From Colwellia ponticola (GTDB taxonomy: Bacteria; Pseudomonadota; Gammaproteobacteria; Enterobacterales; Alteromonadaceae), in the NCBI RefSeq assembly GCF_005885605.1, contig NZ_SZVP01000004.1, forward strand, positions 62,001 through 126,000: a stretch of DNA of 64,000 nt, written 5' to 3'. Each line of letters begins with the position of its first letter. Position 1 is the stretch's first letter. Position numbers and translations under genes: made by a program. Below are positions 28,566 through 38,145 of the stretch, piece by piece. The notes beneath the pieces were generated by a model that saw only the letters and a list, made by a program, of their open reading frames with translations, ran no database searches and was not told the origin of the DNA.

Positions 28566-29411
28566 ATGTCTACACTGCTTACTATCTCTGATCTTAGTTG
28601 GATCATTCAAAAAAAATCCATATTACATAACATTAACTTTACTGTCAGTAAGGGTGAAGTCATTGGTATTATTGGCCCTAATGGCGCGGGTAAAACTAGC
28701 CTACTACGCTGTATAACCAATCAAGCAAATATGCTGGTTAGTAAGAATATAAGTGGCAGCATTAAACTAAAAAACCGGTCTATTAGACAATTTAGCGCTA
28801 AAGAAATAGCCCAACATTTTGCTGTTGTTATGCAAAAAAATGACTCTATTTTTGCCTTATCGGTACAAGATGTGATGAAAATGGGTCTATTACCACACAA
28901 AAGTCTTTTTTCAATCGACAGTGATCATGACAAAGCACAAATAGCCTTAGCGCTGACTAAAGTGGGCTTAAGCCATGCGCTACATAGCCATTTTAATCTG
29001 TTATCTGGCGGCGAACAACAACGCGTATTAATTGCGCGAGCATTGGTTCAAGCAAGTCAGATATTAATCCTCGATGAACCCACTAATCACCTTGATGTGT
29101 ATTACCAACATCAAGTATTACAACTAGTCAATAATCTTAATATCACTGTCATTATGACCGTGCATGACCTTAATTTAGCTAGCTTATATTGTCAGCGTTT
29201 ATTACTACTAAACCAAGGTCACTTAATTGCTGATGGTACGCCTGAAGAAGTCTTAACGCCACAGCAGTTAAGCCAAGTATTTGGCTTACCTTGTCAACAA
29301 AGTATTGATGCAATAACCGGCGCGACACAGGTTTCTTTTTATCTAAAAGAACATTGTGTTCAAAATAATACGCAAAACGTTATGCAAAATAACAGGGTGT
29401 CTACACCTTAA
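28566..29411 (+). CDS. btuD: Cobalamin ABC transporter ATP-binding protein (BtuD-like)
   Basis: 281 residues. Walker A IGPNGAGKTS, signature LLSGGEQQRVLIARAL, Walker B ILILDEPTNHLD and switch VHDLN are all intact. The subfamily is FecE/BtuD/HmuV; the upstream cobalamin riboswitch and adjacent btuC-type permease point to vitamin B12. I use ATG 28566 (MSTLLTISDLSW); a GTG at 28542 is in frame but has no ribosome-binding sequence. The stop is directly followed by the btuC ATG. Confidence 0.88.
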   Translation: MSTLLTISDLSWIIQKKSILHNINFTVSKGEVIGIIGPNGAGKTSLLRCITNQANMLVSKNISGSIKLKNRSIRQFSAKEIAQHFAVVMQKNDSIFALSVQDVMKMGLLPHKSLFSIDSDHDKAQIALALTKVGLSHALHSHFNLLSGGEQQRVLIARALVQASQILILDEPTNHLDVYYQHQVLQLVNNLNITVIMTVHDLNLASLYCQRLLLLNQGHLIADGTPEEVLTPQQLSQVFGLPCQQSIDAITGATQVSFYLKEHCVQNNTQNVMQNNRVSTP

Positions 29412-30398
29412 ATGAATAAAATATCTATCAGTTTATTTGTCTTGTCTGCATTGGTTATTGTCTCTGCACTCGCCGCTATTACTTTTGGTCCTGCAGACAT
29501 TAGCTCAACTGAGTTAATGTCGTGTTTAATTGGCAGTTGTCAAAATCAAGTCGCGAATATCGTTATTTGGCAGGTGCGTATCCCAAGAGTACTTGTTGCT
29601 TTAGTTGCAGGTATGGGCTTAGCTATTGCCGGCGCTATTTTACAAAACACTACCCGTAACCCGCTTGCAGACCCCTACCTTTTTGGTATTGTTTCTGGTG
29701 CTGGCTTAGGTGCCACTATCGCCAATATATCGTTGGCTGATAACCTCACTATAGCCCTGCCATTAGCCGCCTTTCTGGGTGCACTATTTTCAGTCATTAT
29801 CGTGATATTTATCGCTAAAGTATTACAACGTATGGAGCAGCTACTACTCGCCGGCGTCGCGGTGTCTTTTATGCTTGGCTCAATCACCCAGTTCATTTTA
29901 TATTTTGGTGAACCGTTTGCTACTAACCGTGTTATTTTTTGGTTAATGGGTAGCCTAGCCCGCGTTGAGATGAGTAATTTTTATGTAATTGCTAGTGTGT
30001 TAGTTATTGCCATGATCACTGTGATTGCACTACACAGACAAATAGACGCGTTATTATTAGGTGATGAAAGCGCTGCTAGCTTAGGCGTTGACGTAGATAA
30101 ATTACGGTTATTAATGTTAGCCATATGTGCGGCTTTAACGGCAACTATTGTTGCTTATTGCGGTGGCATAGGCTTTGTTGGCTTAATGATACCTCACATT
30201 GTTAGACAACTTATCGGCGTAACCACACTTAAATTAATTATGGGTAGCGCACTTATTGGCGCGATATTCCTTATTTGGGTTGATGTTATTGCCCGCTCAT
30301 CCTTACCTCACGCAGAAATACCTATTGGTATTATCACCTCTGCACTAGGTAGTATATTTTTCTTATTTATTATGTATCGTTCTCGATCGATCACTTAA
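29412..30398 (+). CDS. btuC: Cobalamin ABC transporter permease (BtuC-like)
   Basis: A 328-residue FecCD-family permease with about ten hydrophobic helices. IWQVRIPRVLVALVAGMGLA and GAILQNTTRNPLADP are the conserved N-terminal segments; GGIGFVGLMIPHIVRQLIG is the coupling region near the ATPase. It starts at the base after the btuD stop, so translation is probably coupled. It moves B12 across the inner membrane with the ATPase and the binding protein at 31134. Confidence 0.92.
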   Translation: MNKISISLFVLSALVIVSALAAITFGPADISSTELMSCLIGSCQNQVANIVIWQVRIPRVLVALVAGMGLAIAGAILQNTTRNPLADPYLFGIVSGAGLGATIANISLADNLTIALPLAAFLGALFSVIIVIFIAKVLQRMEQLLLAGVAVSFMLGSITQFILYFGEPFATNRVIFWLMGSLARVEMSNFYVIASVLVIAMITVIALHRQIDALLLGDESAASLGVDVDKLRLLMLAICAALTATIVAYCGGIGFVGLMIPHIVRQLIGVTTLKLIMGSALIGAIFLIWVDVIARSSLPHAEIPIGIITSALGSIFFLFIMYRSRSIT

Positions 30399-30424
30399 TA
30401 ACTTAACACAGCAGAGATAATCCT

Positions 30425-31057
30425 ATGACTGACAAAAAAATAGCTAACGAAAACACAACCGACAGCAACGTGGCTGATAAACACAAACAAAGAATGCAAA
30501 AAATTAAAGAAAAAGTGGATTCTCGTATTGATAACGCCACCGACGAACGCGGCTTACTTATTGTTATCACGGGTAATGGTAAAGGTAAAAGCACCTCGGG
30601 TTTTGGTACGGTTGCCCGCGCTGTTGGTCACGGACTTAATGCTGCTGTAGCGCAGTTTATTAAAGGTACTTGGGCTTGTGGTGAGCGAAACTTACTTGAA
30701 AACGCAGGGGTAAAATTTAGTGTGATGGGCACCGGCTTTACCTGGAATACTCAAGACAAAGAAAAAGATATCGCCGCCGCCAATGCAGTATGGATTAAAT
30801 GTAAAGAGTTACTCAGCGACACCACTATTGATGTAGTTTTACTCGATGAAATGACCTATATGTTGTCGTATAAATACCTCGACTTAGATGAAGTGATTGC
30901 CGCATTAAACAATCGCCCCAAACATCAGCACGTTATAATTACGGGGCGCGCTTGTCATCGCGCCATTATTGAATTAGCCGATACAGTCAGCGAAGTACAA
31001 TCAATAAAGCATGCCTTTGATAACGGCATTAAAGCGCAAAAAGGTATTGATTGGTAA
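30425..31057 (+). CDS. cobO: Corrinoid adenosyltransferase, CobO/BtuR type
   Basis: 210 residues. It transfers adenosyl from ATP to cob(I)alamin or cobinamide. P-loop GNGKGKST near residue 55, QFIKGTWACGERNLLE, the DEMTYML segment and the C-terminal ITGRACHRAIIELADTVSE are diagnostic. A charged N-terminal stretch (residues 1-40) precedes the core, as in other BtuR proteins. It lies between the permease and the binding-protein genes, linking uptake to cofactor activation. Confidence 0.95.
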   Translation: MTDKKIANENTTDSNVADKHKQRMQKIKEKVDSRIDNATDERGLLIVITGNGKGKSTSGFGTVARAVGHGLNAAVAQFIKGTWACGERNLLENAGVKFSVMGTGFTWNTQDKEKDIAAANAVWIKCKELLSDTTIDVVLLDEMTYMLSYKYLDLDEVIAALNNRPKHQHVIITGRACHRAIIELADTVSEVQSIKHAFDNGIKAQKGIDW

Positions 31058-31133
31058 AGTTTTTCCATGAAATTAATACCATAAAAAAATACCGTAAATA
31101 CACAACAACCGACAGCGACATAGAAGTAACACG

Positions 31134-32018
31134 ATGAAATTAGCCTACATACTACTTACTTTACTATTAGTAGCTAACTCAACTTACGCTGAATTAGCTA
31201 AAGATACTCAGACAAAAGTAAATAAAAAACAAAGCAAACCAACGATTATAGCGCTAGCGCCACACATTGTTGAAATGCTTTATGATATTGGCGCTGGTGA
31301 GCAAATTATTGGTACCACCTCATTTGCTGACTATCCTGAGGCCGCAAAAAAAATACCGCAAATTGGTAGTTATGTACGCTTACAAATTGAACGCGTTATT
31401 GAACTACAACCCGACTTAATTATTGCTTGGAAAAGTGGTAATCCCAGTGATGATTTGGCGCGATTAGAGCAACTTGGTTTTAACATTGTTTACTCTCAAC
31501 CCAATAACTTTGAAGATATAGCCACTGAAGTACGCCACTTTGCACGTATTACTGGCCACACCGCGCAAGGCGAAAAAGTAGCACAAGCATTTGAGCAAAC
31601 CTTAGCTAACATAAAAGCAACCTATCAAAATAAAACAGCGATAGTCGGCTTTTACGAATTGTGGTCTAGACCCTTAACAACTGTAGCAAAAGGCAGTTGG
31701 CCACAACAATTTTTGACTCTATGTAAAGTAAAAAATCCTTTTGAGCAGGTAGTAACCCCCTACCCACAAATTAGTATAGAAAAAGTATTACCCGCTTCAA
31801 TACAGCTGATTATTCAACCATTGTCAGTAAATCAAACCGAACGTGAAGGTTTTAACTGGCAAGATTGGCCAATCATTCCTGCGGTTGCTAATAAGCAAAT
31901 AATACAACCCGATGCCGATGCCATGCATCGTATGACCATACGCAGCTTAACGGCATTAAAAGATTTGTGTGCGAAAATAGATCAAACCAGAGCGTTTTTG
32001 CAACAAAAGCATAGCTAG
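31134..32018 (+). CDS. btuF: Cobalamin-binding periplasmic protein (BtuF-like)
   Basis: 294 residues with a cleavable signal peptide (KLAYILLTLLLVANSTYAELA). The class III binding-protein fold is indicated by IIALAPHIVEMLYDIGAGEQIIGTTSFADYP and LQPDLIIAWKSGNP. It delivers B12 to the BtuCD transporter encoded just upstream. It completes the cluster btuD-btuC-cobO-btuF, ahead of the second riboswitch. Confidence 0.9.
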   Translation: MKLAYILLTLLLVANSTYAELAKDTQTKVNKKQSKPTIIALAPHIVEMLYDIGAGEQIIGTTSFADYPEAAKKIPQIGSYVRLQIERVIELQPDLIIAWKSGNPSDDLARLEQLGFNIVYSQPNNFEDIATEVRHFARITGHTAQGEKVAQAFEQTLANIKATYQNKTAIVGFYELWSRPLTTVAKGSWPQQFLTLCKVKNPFEQVVTPYPQISIEKVLPASIQLIIQPLSVNQTEREGFNWQDWPIIPAVANKQIIQPDADAMHRMTIRSLTALKDLCAKIDQTRAFLQQKHS

Positions 32019-32044
32019 CAGAAGCTAGTCACTACGAAATATTT

Positions 32045-32185
32045 TAGGTGCCCAAACGTTTTATTGCTGTGTTTCAAAGCCCTCAATAATACCAAAGGTG
32101 AAACGGGAAATTGGTTAAACCAATACTGCCCCCGCAACGGTGTGAGCTGCTATTTTGGCAACTCAAGTCCGGAGACCGGCCTAAA
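32045..32185 (+). ncRNA. Cobalamin riboswitch upstream of btuB
   Basis: A very clear aptamer: AAACGTTTTATTG, AAAGGTGAAACGGGAA, TGGTTAAACCAATACTG, CCCCGCAACGGTG and the 3' part AAGTCCGGAGACCGGCCT. It precedes btuB by about 50 bp. It shares the start AAACGTTTTATTG with the riboswitch at 28395, but is otherwise distinct. Confidence 0.95.
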
Positions 32186-32234
32186 ATTTACTTTATCATT
32201 GTAAGTACGGTGGGTGCTTATAACTGAGGAAAAT

Positions 32235-34067
32235 ATGAAGAAAACATTAATAGCACTAAGTATTAGCAGTCTACTTTACTCATCACTTTCTGTTGCTGAG
32301 CAAACTCATGTTGTCAGTATTAACAAAACAGCCAAAGCTGATGAAAAAATGCTTATTACGGGTAATCCATACAATCAATCAACCGATGAAGTTATGTCAA
32401 CGGTATCTATCATTACTCGTCTAGATATAGACCGTATCCAACCTAAGTCTGTTGCTGAACTATTACAAACCACTGCGGGTATTGATATTGCCGCTAATGG
32501 CGGGCCAGGACAAGCGACATCTGTTTTCGTTCGTGGTACTAACTCAACGCATACCTTATTTTTAGTCGATGGTGTGCGCATTGATACCGTAACGGGCTCT
32601 GGTGGTGCCTCTGTTAATGACATACCCACTTACCAAATTGAACGTATTGAGGTGGTAAAAGGTCCTCGTGCTGCCATGTACGGTTCAGATGCTGTTGGTG
32701 CTGTGATACAAATTTTCACTCGTGATTTAGCCAGTGGTGAATATCAAGCTGCTGTTGAATACGGTTCAAATAACTATGTTTTAGCGGGTGTCAGTGCTGG
32801 TATTAATCATGGTGATGGGGCAACAACATTCAGTGTCAGTAAAGAAACCAGTGATGGTTATGACGTAACCAATAATGAGTTTGCGGTAGATGATGATGAT
32901 GATAGCTATGAAAGAGTTAACATTTCACTTAAAGGCCATCAAAAGTTGAGCGATACTCTTACCTTAAACTGGGTTGGTCGCTATGACGATGGTGATTATG
33001 ACTATGATGGTAATTCTCAGTGGACAGCAACAGCGCCAAGCCAAGAATATAAAAAATATTTATTATCTACCGGCTTAAACTATGCGGAGAATTATTGGTC
33101 TCACGATATTAATATCGCCCAATTTCAAGAAGAAAACTCACGTTTTGGGGATTACCCTGCGGTAGATAAAACTACCCGTAACCAACTTGATTATGCCGGT
33201 GTTTACCATACAAGTGACGCGTTAAGTGTTAACTTTGGTACGCAATTTTACCAAGATGACTATAAAGGCTCTAATGCTGCTTTTAGTGGTGAATCACGTG
33301 ATACGTTAAGCGCATTTGCAGGAGCATTGTATAATAGAGACGCCTTTGTTACCGAGTTATCACTACGTTATAACGATGTCGAAGATACCGGCACCGAAAC
33401 CACTTATAACGTTAGTTTAGGCTACAACCTTAATGACGCTATTTTCGCGAGCATTAACTATGGTACAGGCTTTAAAGCCCCCACGTTATATCAACTTTAT
33501 GATAGTTGGTCTGGTAATGCTCAACTTAAACTAGAAACATCACAAAGCTGGGAGTTTTTACTGCGCGGCGATGTTTATGGCGTAAAAGCAGATGTATCAT
33601 ACTTTAACATTGGCTTTGATAACCTGCTTGACTACGACTACGCTAGTGCTAAATACGACAACATTGCTGATGCCAACATTAGCGGTGTAGAAGTTAACCT
33701 ATCTAAAAGTATCAATAATCTTAATTTAGCAACTAATTATACTTATACCGATACTGAAGATAAAACCACTGGCACTCAATTAAGTCGTCGTGCTCGTCAT
33801 AAAGCCAATATTAGCGCCTCTTATGATTGGCAAAAAGTCAATTTCATGGGCGTTTATAAATACCAAGGTACTCGTTTTGATGCTAACTCAAATGGCTCAT
33901 TAGCGGCTTACAATACCGTTGATCTTGGCGTAAGTTATCAATTAAATGATGCATGGAAATTACAAGTTAAAGCCAATAACATATTTGATGCTGATTATGA
34001 AACAGCGCCCGGCTACGTTACTCCTGGAGCAGAATACTTCTTACAAGTTAGCTTTAATAACCTATAA
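32235..34067 (+). CDS. btuB: TonB-dependent vitamin B12 receptor
   Basis: 610 residues: a signal peptide (KKTLIALSISSLLYSSLSVA), a TonB-box-like segment DEKMLITG, a plug domain (residues about 50-150, with TTAGIDIAANGGPGQATSV and VVKGPRAAMYGSDAVGAV) and a beta-barrel. It imports cobalamin or cobinamide through the outer membrane. TGAGGAAA precedes the ATG at 32235; an in-frame GTG at 32214 lies upstream of that site. The last residue is Leu (SFNNL), not the usual Phe of outer-membrane barrels. Confidence 0.93.
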   Translation: MKKTLIALSISSLLYSSLSVAEQTHVVSINKTAKADEKMLITGNPYNQSTDEVMSTVSIITRLDIDRIQPKSVAELLQTTAGIDIAANGGPGQATSVFVRGTNSTHTLFLVDGVRIDTVTGSGGASVNDIPTYQIERIEVVKGPRAAMYGSDAVGAVIQIFTRDLASGEYQAAVEYGSNNYVLAGVSAGINHGDGATTFSVSKETSDGYDVTNNEFAVDDDDDSYERVNISLKGHQKLSDTLTLNWVGRYDDGDYDYDGNSQWTATAPSQEYKKYLLSTGLNYAENYWSHDINIAQFQEENSRFGDYPAVDKTTRNQLDYAGVYHTSDALSVNFGTQFYQDDYKGSNAAFSGESRDTLSAFAGALYNRDAFVTELSLRYNDVEDTGTETTYNVSLGYNLNDAIFASINYGTGFKAPTLYQLYDSWSGNAQLKLETSQSWEFLLRGDVYGVKADVSYFNIGFDNLLDYDYASAKYDNIADANISGVEVNLSKSINNLNLATNYTYTDTEDKTTGTQLSRRARHKANISASYDWQKVNFMGVYKYQGTRFDANSNGSLAAYNTVDLGVSYQLNDAWKLQVKANNIFDADYETAPGYVTPGAEYFLQVSFNNL

Positions 34068-34150
34068 GAGTTATCAACATTATCACGGTAAAACTAACAC
34101 AGACTAACTACTTAGTTGGTCTGTTACAAACCTAAGTATCTAACTATATC

Positions 34151-34187
34151 AAAGCCAGTGCCGACTTATCGCATTGGCTTTTTTTAT
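34151..34187 (+). terminator. Terminator of btuB
   Basis: AAAGCCAGTGC ... GCATTGGCTTTTTTT: a 10 bp stem with one G-T pair and a seven-T tail. Another hairpin without a T-run, AGACTAACTA...TTAGTTGGTCT, sits at 34101-34122. Confidence 0.8.
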
Positions 34188-34287
34188 CACTTTAGCAACA
34201 TTCAAAAGCGCTACAGTAGTACCAATAGACTACCGGTTAAAATATAATACCTTAAATCACTTATCATCAAGGTATAAATCGCTTTTT

Positions 34288-34818
34288 ATGCAGTTACTCA
34301 AATCAACCATCCACCCCGACATTAGCAATATTAACGACAGTTCAGCCAAACGCTTCACCCGAAAAGCGACCAGAGCTATTGTACTTAATGGCGATAATAT
34401 TTTATTGCTTTATACCAAACGCTATCACGATTACAGTTTACCTGGTGGTGGCGTAGATAAAGGTGAGAGTATTACCGAAGGGTTAATTCGTGAATTAAAA
34501 GAAGAAACAGGCGCGCATAATGTTAAAGACATTGCCGCTTTTGGTCTTTATGAGGAATTTAGACCCTGGTATAAAAATGATTTTGATATTATTCATATGC
34601 AGTCTTATTGTTATACCTGCACCATTGATAATGAATTGCGTGAGCCTGAGCTTGAAGCCCATGAAGTGAATAACGGTATGCACCCTATTTGGATGAACAT
34701 ACACCAAGCTATTGCTCATAACGAAGAAACGATAGCGAACAGTGCTAAAAAAGGTTTATCGATAGAGCGTGAAACCTTTCTATTAAAACACATTGTTAGT
34801 AAGTTAATCAGCGTTTAG
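34288..34818 (+). CDS. Nudix hydrolase
   Basis: 176 residues from ATG 34288. The Nudix box GGGVDKGESITEGLIRELKE followed by ETGA matches GX5EX7REUXEEXGU in full, so a nucleoside-diphosphate-linked substrate is likely hydrolysed. Further in-frame starts reach back to 34174, but those codons overlap the btuB terminator, so I prefer the shorter form. Substrate unknown. Confidence 0.85.
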   Translation: MQLLKSTIHPDISNINDSSAKRFTRKATRAIVLNGDNILLLYTKRYHDYSLPGGGVDKGESITEGLIRELKEETGAHNVKDIAAFGLYEEFRPWYKNDFDIIHMQSYCYTCTIDNELREPELEAHEVNNGMHPIWMNIHQAIAHNEETIANSAKKGLSIERETFLLKHIVSKLISV

Positions 34819-34895
34819 TTGCTTAAGTAGCTCAACTAGCTTGGCTTTGTCAAGGCAAGCATCGATCTACAAATCCGTTAAGTTATTAGAAAACA

Positions 34896-35573
34896 TTAAT
34901 TTCTGCCAAAAATAATATCTTGGCGCTCATCTATCCACAACGGATGTTTCGCCATTACTTTAGTAAAGGTGGCGCTTTGCAAATAGCTGTTTAGCCATTG
35001 GCGTACTTTTGAGTATGGTGATTGTAAGTACCATTGGCGTTCAACACGGGCAAACTGTCGAATAAAAGGTACTAAGGCAATATCGGCTAAGCTTTCTTTG
35101 TTTGACATTAAAAAAGTATGCTCAGTTAAGCGTTGCTCTAATTGCTGTACGTATTGCTCACAAGCCACTCGGCACTCTCCAATATTATCTTCTTGGTAAC
35201 GTTTAGCGCATTTGTAAGCATCTAGACTGGTTTTAAAGTTATCATCAAAGTCTTTAATCAGTAATAACATCGCTGATAACGCATCTTGTTGTTGTGCGTG
35301 TAGTAGATCATCAGGGTCTGCTCTGTGTAATGCCCATAACATAATATCTACGCTTTCTTCTATCACGGTATTATTTGCTAATACCACAACGGGCACAGTA
35401 CCCTTAGGCGATGCCGCTAGCATTTCTTTAGGTTTATTACTTAATACCAAATCACGTAGTAATACCGGTTCTTTGGCCTTAAAAATGGCGAGCCTTGCGC
35501 GCATGGCATAAGGACAGTTTCGTAATGAATAAAGAATAGCTAAACGACTGGTATCATTAACATTTACATTCAT
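34896..35573 (-). CDS. Glutathione S-transferase family protein
   Basis: 225 residues. The N-terminal thioredoxin-like domain has LYSLRNCPYAMRARLAI (Cys-Pro near residue 17), KPKEMLAASPKGTVPVVVL with the cis-Pro, and IEESVDIMLWAL with the Glu-Ser glutathione-binding pair; an alpha-helical C-terminal domain follows. The start at ATG 35573 gives the usual GST N-terminus; an in-frame start at 35621 would add 16 unconserved residues. It is a single gene, divergent from the U32 gene. Confidence 0.85.
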   Translation of the reverse strand: MNVNVNDTSRLAILYSLRNCPYAMRARLAIFKAKEPVLLRDLVLSNKPKEMLAASPKGTVPVVVLANNTVIEESVDIMLWALHRADPDDLLHAQQQDALSAMLLLIKDFDDNFKTSLDAYKCAKRYQEDNIGECRVACEQYVQQLEQRLTEHTFLMSNKESLADIALVPFIRQFARVERQWYLQSPYSKVRQWLNSYLQSATFTKVMAKHPLWIDERQDIIFGRN

Positions 35574-35718
35574 TGGTAGAGGTCTTCCGGTACAATAATT
35601 ATTAACAATCACAAAAATCACACTAAATAAGCGACGTAAACGGTATTCATTGCGTCACTTTACCAGTAAAATCCCCCTTTTGAAATTTAACCGCCGTTTA
35701 ATTGGCTAAAGTTGTAAA

Positions 35719-38061
35719 ATGAGTCCTAACATAGAATTATTAGCCCCTGGTGGTGATATCGATGCAATAAAAGCAGCCATTATTGCAGGCGCAGATGCAG
35801 TGTACTGCGGTTTAGATACCTTTAATGCGAGAAATCGTGCTGCTAATATTTCTTTTGATGAGCTCGTCGGTATTATCAGACTCGCGCACGACTATGATTG
35901 CCAAATATTTTTAACGTTAAATATTATTATGCTAGAGCGTGAGTTTAAAACCCTAGCTAAACTGTTAAGCAAATTAGCAAATACCACCCTTGATGGTGTT
36001 ATTGTGCAAGATTTAGGTATGCTGTATATCCTTAAAAAGCACTTCCCTACCCTTGATATTCACGCCTCAACGCAATTAACAACGCATAACATTGGTCAAA
36101 TTCCCTTTTTGAAAAAGTTGGGGGCATCACGTGTGAACTTATCGCGTGAATTAAACTTAAAAGAAATCAGCGCTATTACCGCGGTATCACGGCAAGAAAA
36201 TGTACTCACCGAAGTGTTTGTCCACGGTTCGTTATGTGTGGCTTTTTCTGGTTTATGTTATTCCACCTCAGCCAGTGTTGGTAATTCAGGTAACCGAGGT
36301 CGTTGTAGTCAAGCCTGTCGTGAGGAATATAAACCGACCGAATCTGGTAATAAATTTCCGTTAAATATTAAAGACAATTCAGCCTTTTTTGATTTACCTG
36401 CCTTGATTGACGCCGGCGTGCACTCATTCAAAGTAGAAGGCCGCATTAAAGGCGCAAGTTATGTACATACCGTTATTGATAGCTTTCGTAAACAAATTGA
36501 TGGTTTTGTTGAAACCGGAGAGTTATTGGAAGATGGCGAACGTCTTTATAAGGTATTTAACCGTGATTTTTCTAACGCCTTTTTACGCGGTGATTTAAAT
36601 CAATCAATGTTTATTGAAAACCCACGTGATAACTCTAAATACCACGCCATTGATAAAAGTAATGCGATTTCTGTGGTGCAAATTCACGACGTTGAACAAA
36701 AGCTCAGTGATGAGAAAGACGCTATGCATGCTGATGTTTTTGATAAAATAAAGCATTTGAGTATTGAAAAGCGTCAACTTTCTTTAGTATTTTCAGGACA
36801 AGCTGGTCAGCCGTTAACCGTCACTATTAACATTAAAGAAATGGTTAAACAAAACCTCACCAAAGAGGTGCTAAACGAGCAGACTCATGTAATGCACTCA
36901 CAGCGAGCGCTGACGCCAAGTGAAAAAAACTGCATTGACCATGAAGCAATAGAGAAGCGTTTTAAAAGCTTTAATAACGCTGCCTTTAATTTAGTTGAAT
37001 TAAATACTAACGATATTTCTGCAAGCCTTACCATACCCTTTAAAGAATTAACCACGCTGAAAAACAACATTGCAACATTACTTAATGACGGTATAGCGCT
37101 ATTACCTGAAGTGGAGTTACCTAAGCTAGTACGTCACGCTAAAAAAGACGATGAGACTAAATTATCATTGTTAATATGTGATGAAAGCGATATCAATCTG
37201 GGTAATATAACCGATGCCGATATTTACTTTAAACTGCCTGATGCTTATAAGCGTGGCTGTACTAAGTATGTGGATTTTTTCAAAGAAAACCCGCGCCTTA
37301 TACCTTGGTTTCCAGCAGTATTAATTGGCAAAGACTATGATGTTGCGGTTAATATTTTAGAGCAAGTTAACCCTAAACTCATCGTCACTAATAACACTGG
37401 TATTGCCAACCGTGCCTTTGAATTAGGTATTGAATGGATTGCTGGCCCGTTTTTAAATACCACTAACTCTTATGCGTTATTAGCCATGAAAGAAGGGTTT
37501 AATTGTAGTGGTGCTTTTATTTCCAATGAAATAAACCGCCAACAAATGCAAACTATCGCACGTCCTGAAAACTTTAAAATGCTTTACAGCGTTTACCACC
37601 CTATTTTGTTAATGACCAGCAGACAGTGCTTTTTCCAACAAAGTGTTGGCTGTGAAAAGCCGCGTATTGATAATGGTTGTATGTTGTCATGCGATAAATC
37701 AACCACCATTACTAATCTTAAAGATGTGTCGTTTGCTATTGATAAGCAAAAAGCTGGTTACCCAAGTATTTATAATAAAGATCAGTTTTTAAATACTGAA
37801 ATCATTGAAGACTTAACGCAGTTATTTGATGGTTTTATGATTGACTTAACCAATATTGGCGCGGGTGATAAAGAGTCTCCTGATAAAGCAGAACTCATTA
37901 AGCACTTTGAACAATTACTTAAGCACCATAAAAGTGACTCGCTAGACTACGTTAAGGCTTCATCGGCTTCACCACACTCACAAGCGCAGTTAAAAGCTCA
38001 AAATGCGCTTAAAGCTCTTGTGCCAGAGTCAACCAATGTGCAGTACCATAATGGGCTGTAA
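35719..38061 (+). CDS. U32-family peptidase-like protein (RlhA/YdcP-like)
   Basis: 780 residues. N-terminal IELLAPGGDIDAIKAAIIAGADAVYCGL is the U32 barrel start; EVFVHGSLCVAFSGLCYSTS with following Cys residues (GNRGRCSQAC) is the U32 signature and probably binds an iron-sulfur cluster. A middle domain and a Cys-rich C-terminal region (SRQCFFQQSVGCEKPRIDNG, then CMLSC) follow. Better-known relatives such as RlhA and TrhP hydroxylate RNA rather than cut protein; RlhA makes 5-hydroxycytidine in 23S rRNA. Exact orthology is not certain. Confidence 0.8.
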   Translation: MSPNIELLAPGGDIDAIKAAIIAGADAVYCGLDTFNARNRAANISFDELVGIIRLAHDYDCQIFLTLNIIMLEREFKTLAKLLSKLANTTLDGVIVQDLGMLYILKKHFPTLDIHASTQLTTHNIGQIPFLKKLGASRVNLSRELNLKEISAITAVSRQENVLTEVFVHGSLCVAFSGLCYSTSASVGNSGNRGRCSQACREEYKPTESGNKFPLNIKDNSAFFDLPALIDAGVHSFKVEGRIKGASYVHTVIDSFRKQIDGFVETGELLEDGERLYKVFNRDFSNAFLRGDLNQSMFIENPRDNSKYHAIDKSNAISVVQIHDVEQKLSDEKDAMHADVFDKIKHLSIEKRQLSLVFSGQAGQPLTVTINIKEMVKQNLTKEVLNEQTHVMHSQRALTPSEKNCIDHEAIEKRFKSFNNAAFNLVELNTNDISASLTIPFKELTTLKNNIATLLNDGIALLPEVELPKLVRHAKKDDETKLSLLICDESDINLGNITDADIYFKLPDAYKRGCTKYVDFFKENPRLIPWFPAVLIGKDYDVAVNILEQVNPKLIVTNNTGIANRAFELGIEWIAGPFLNTTNSYALLAMKEGFNCSGAFISNEINRQQMQTIARPENFKMLYSVYHPILLMTSRQCFFQQSVGCEKPRIDNGCMLSCDKSTTITNLKDVSFAIDKQKAGYPSIYNKDQFLNTEIIEDLTQLFDGFMIDLTNIGAGDKESPDKAELIKHFEQLLKHHKSDSLDYVKASSASPHSQAQLKAQNALKALVPESTNVQYHNGL

Positions 38062-38088
38062 CTAACGCACTACTTTTTTTACCGGTTA

Positions 38089-38126
38089 ATTATTGCCTTA
38101 TTTTCTGATGATAATAAGGCAATAAT
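38089..38126. repeat. Perfect 14 bp inverted repeat between convergent genes
   Basis: ATTATTGCCTTATT (38089-38102) and AATAAGGCAATAAT (38113-38126) form a hairpin with a 10 base loop. No T-run adjoins it on either strand, but its position between the convergent U32 and LysR genes suggests a termination role. Confidence 0.6.
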
Positions 38127-38145
38127 GTATGACTTGTAAAAGCGA

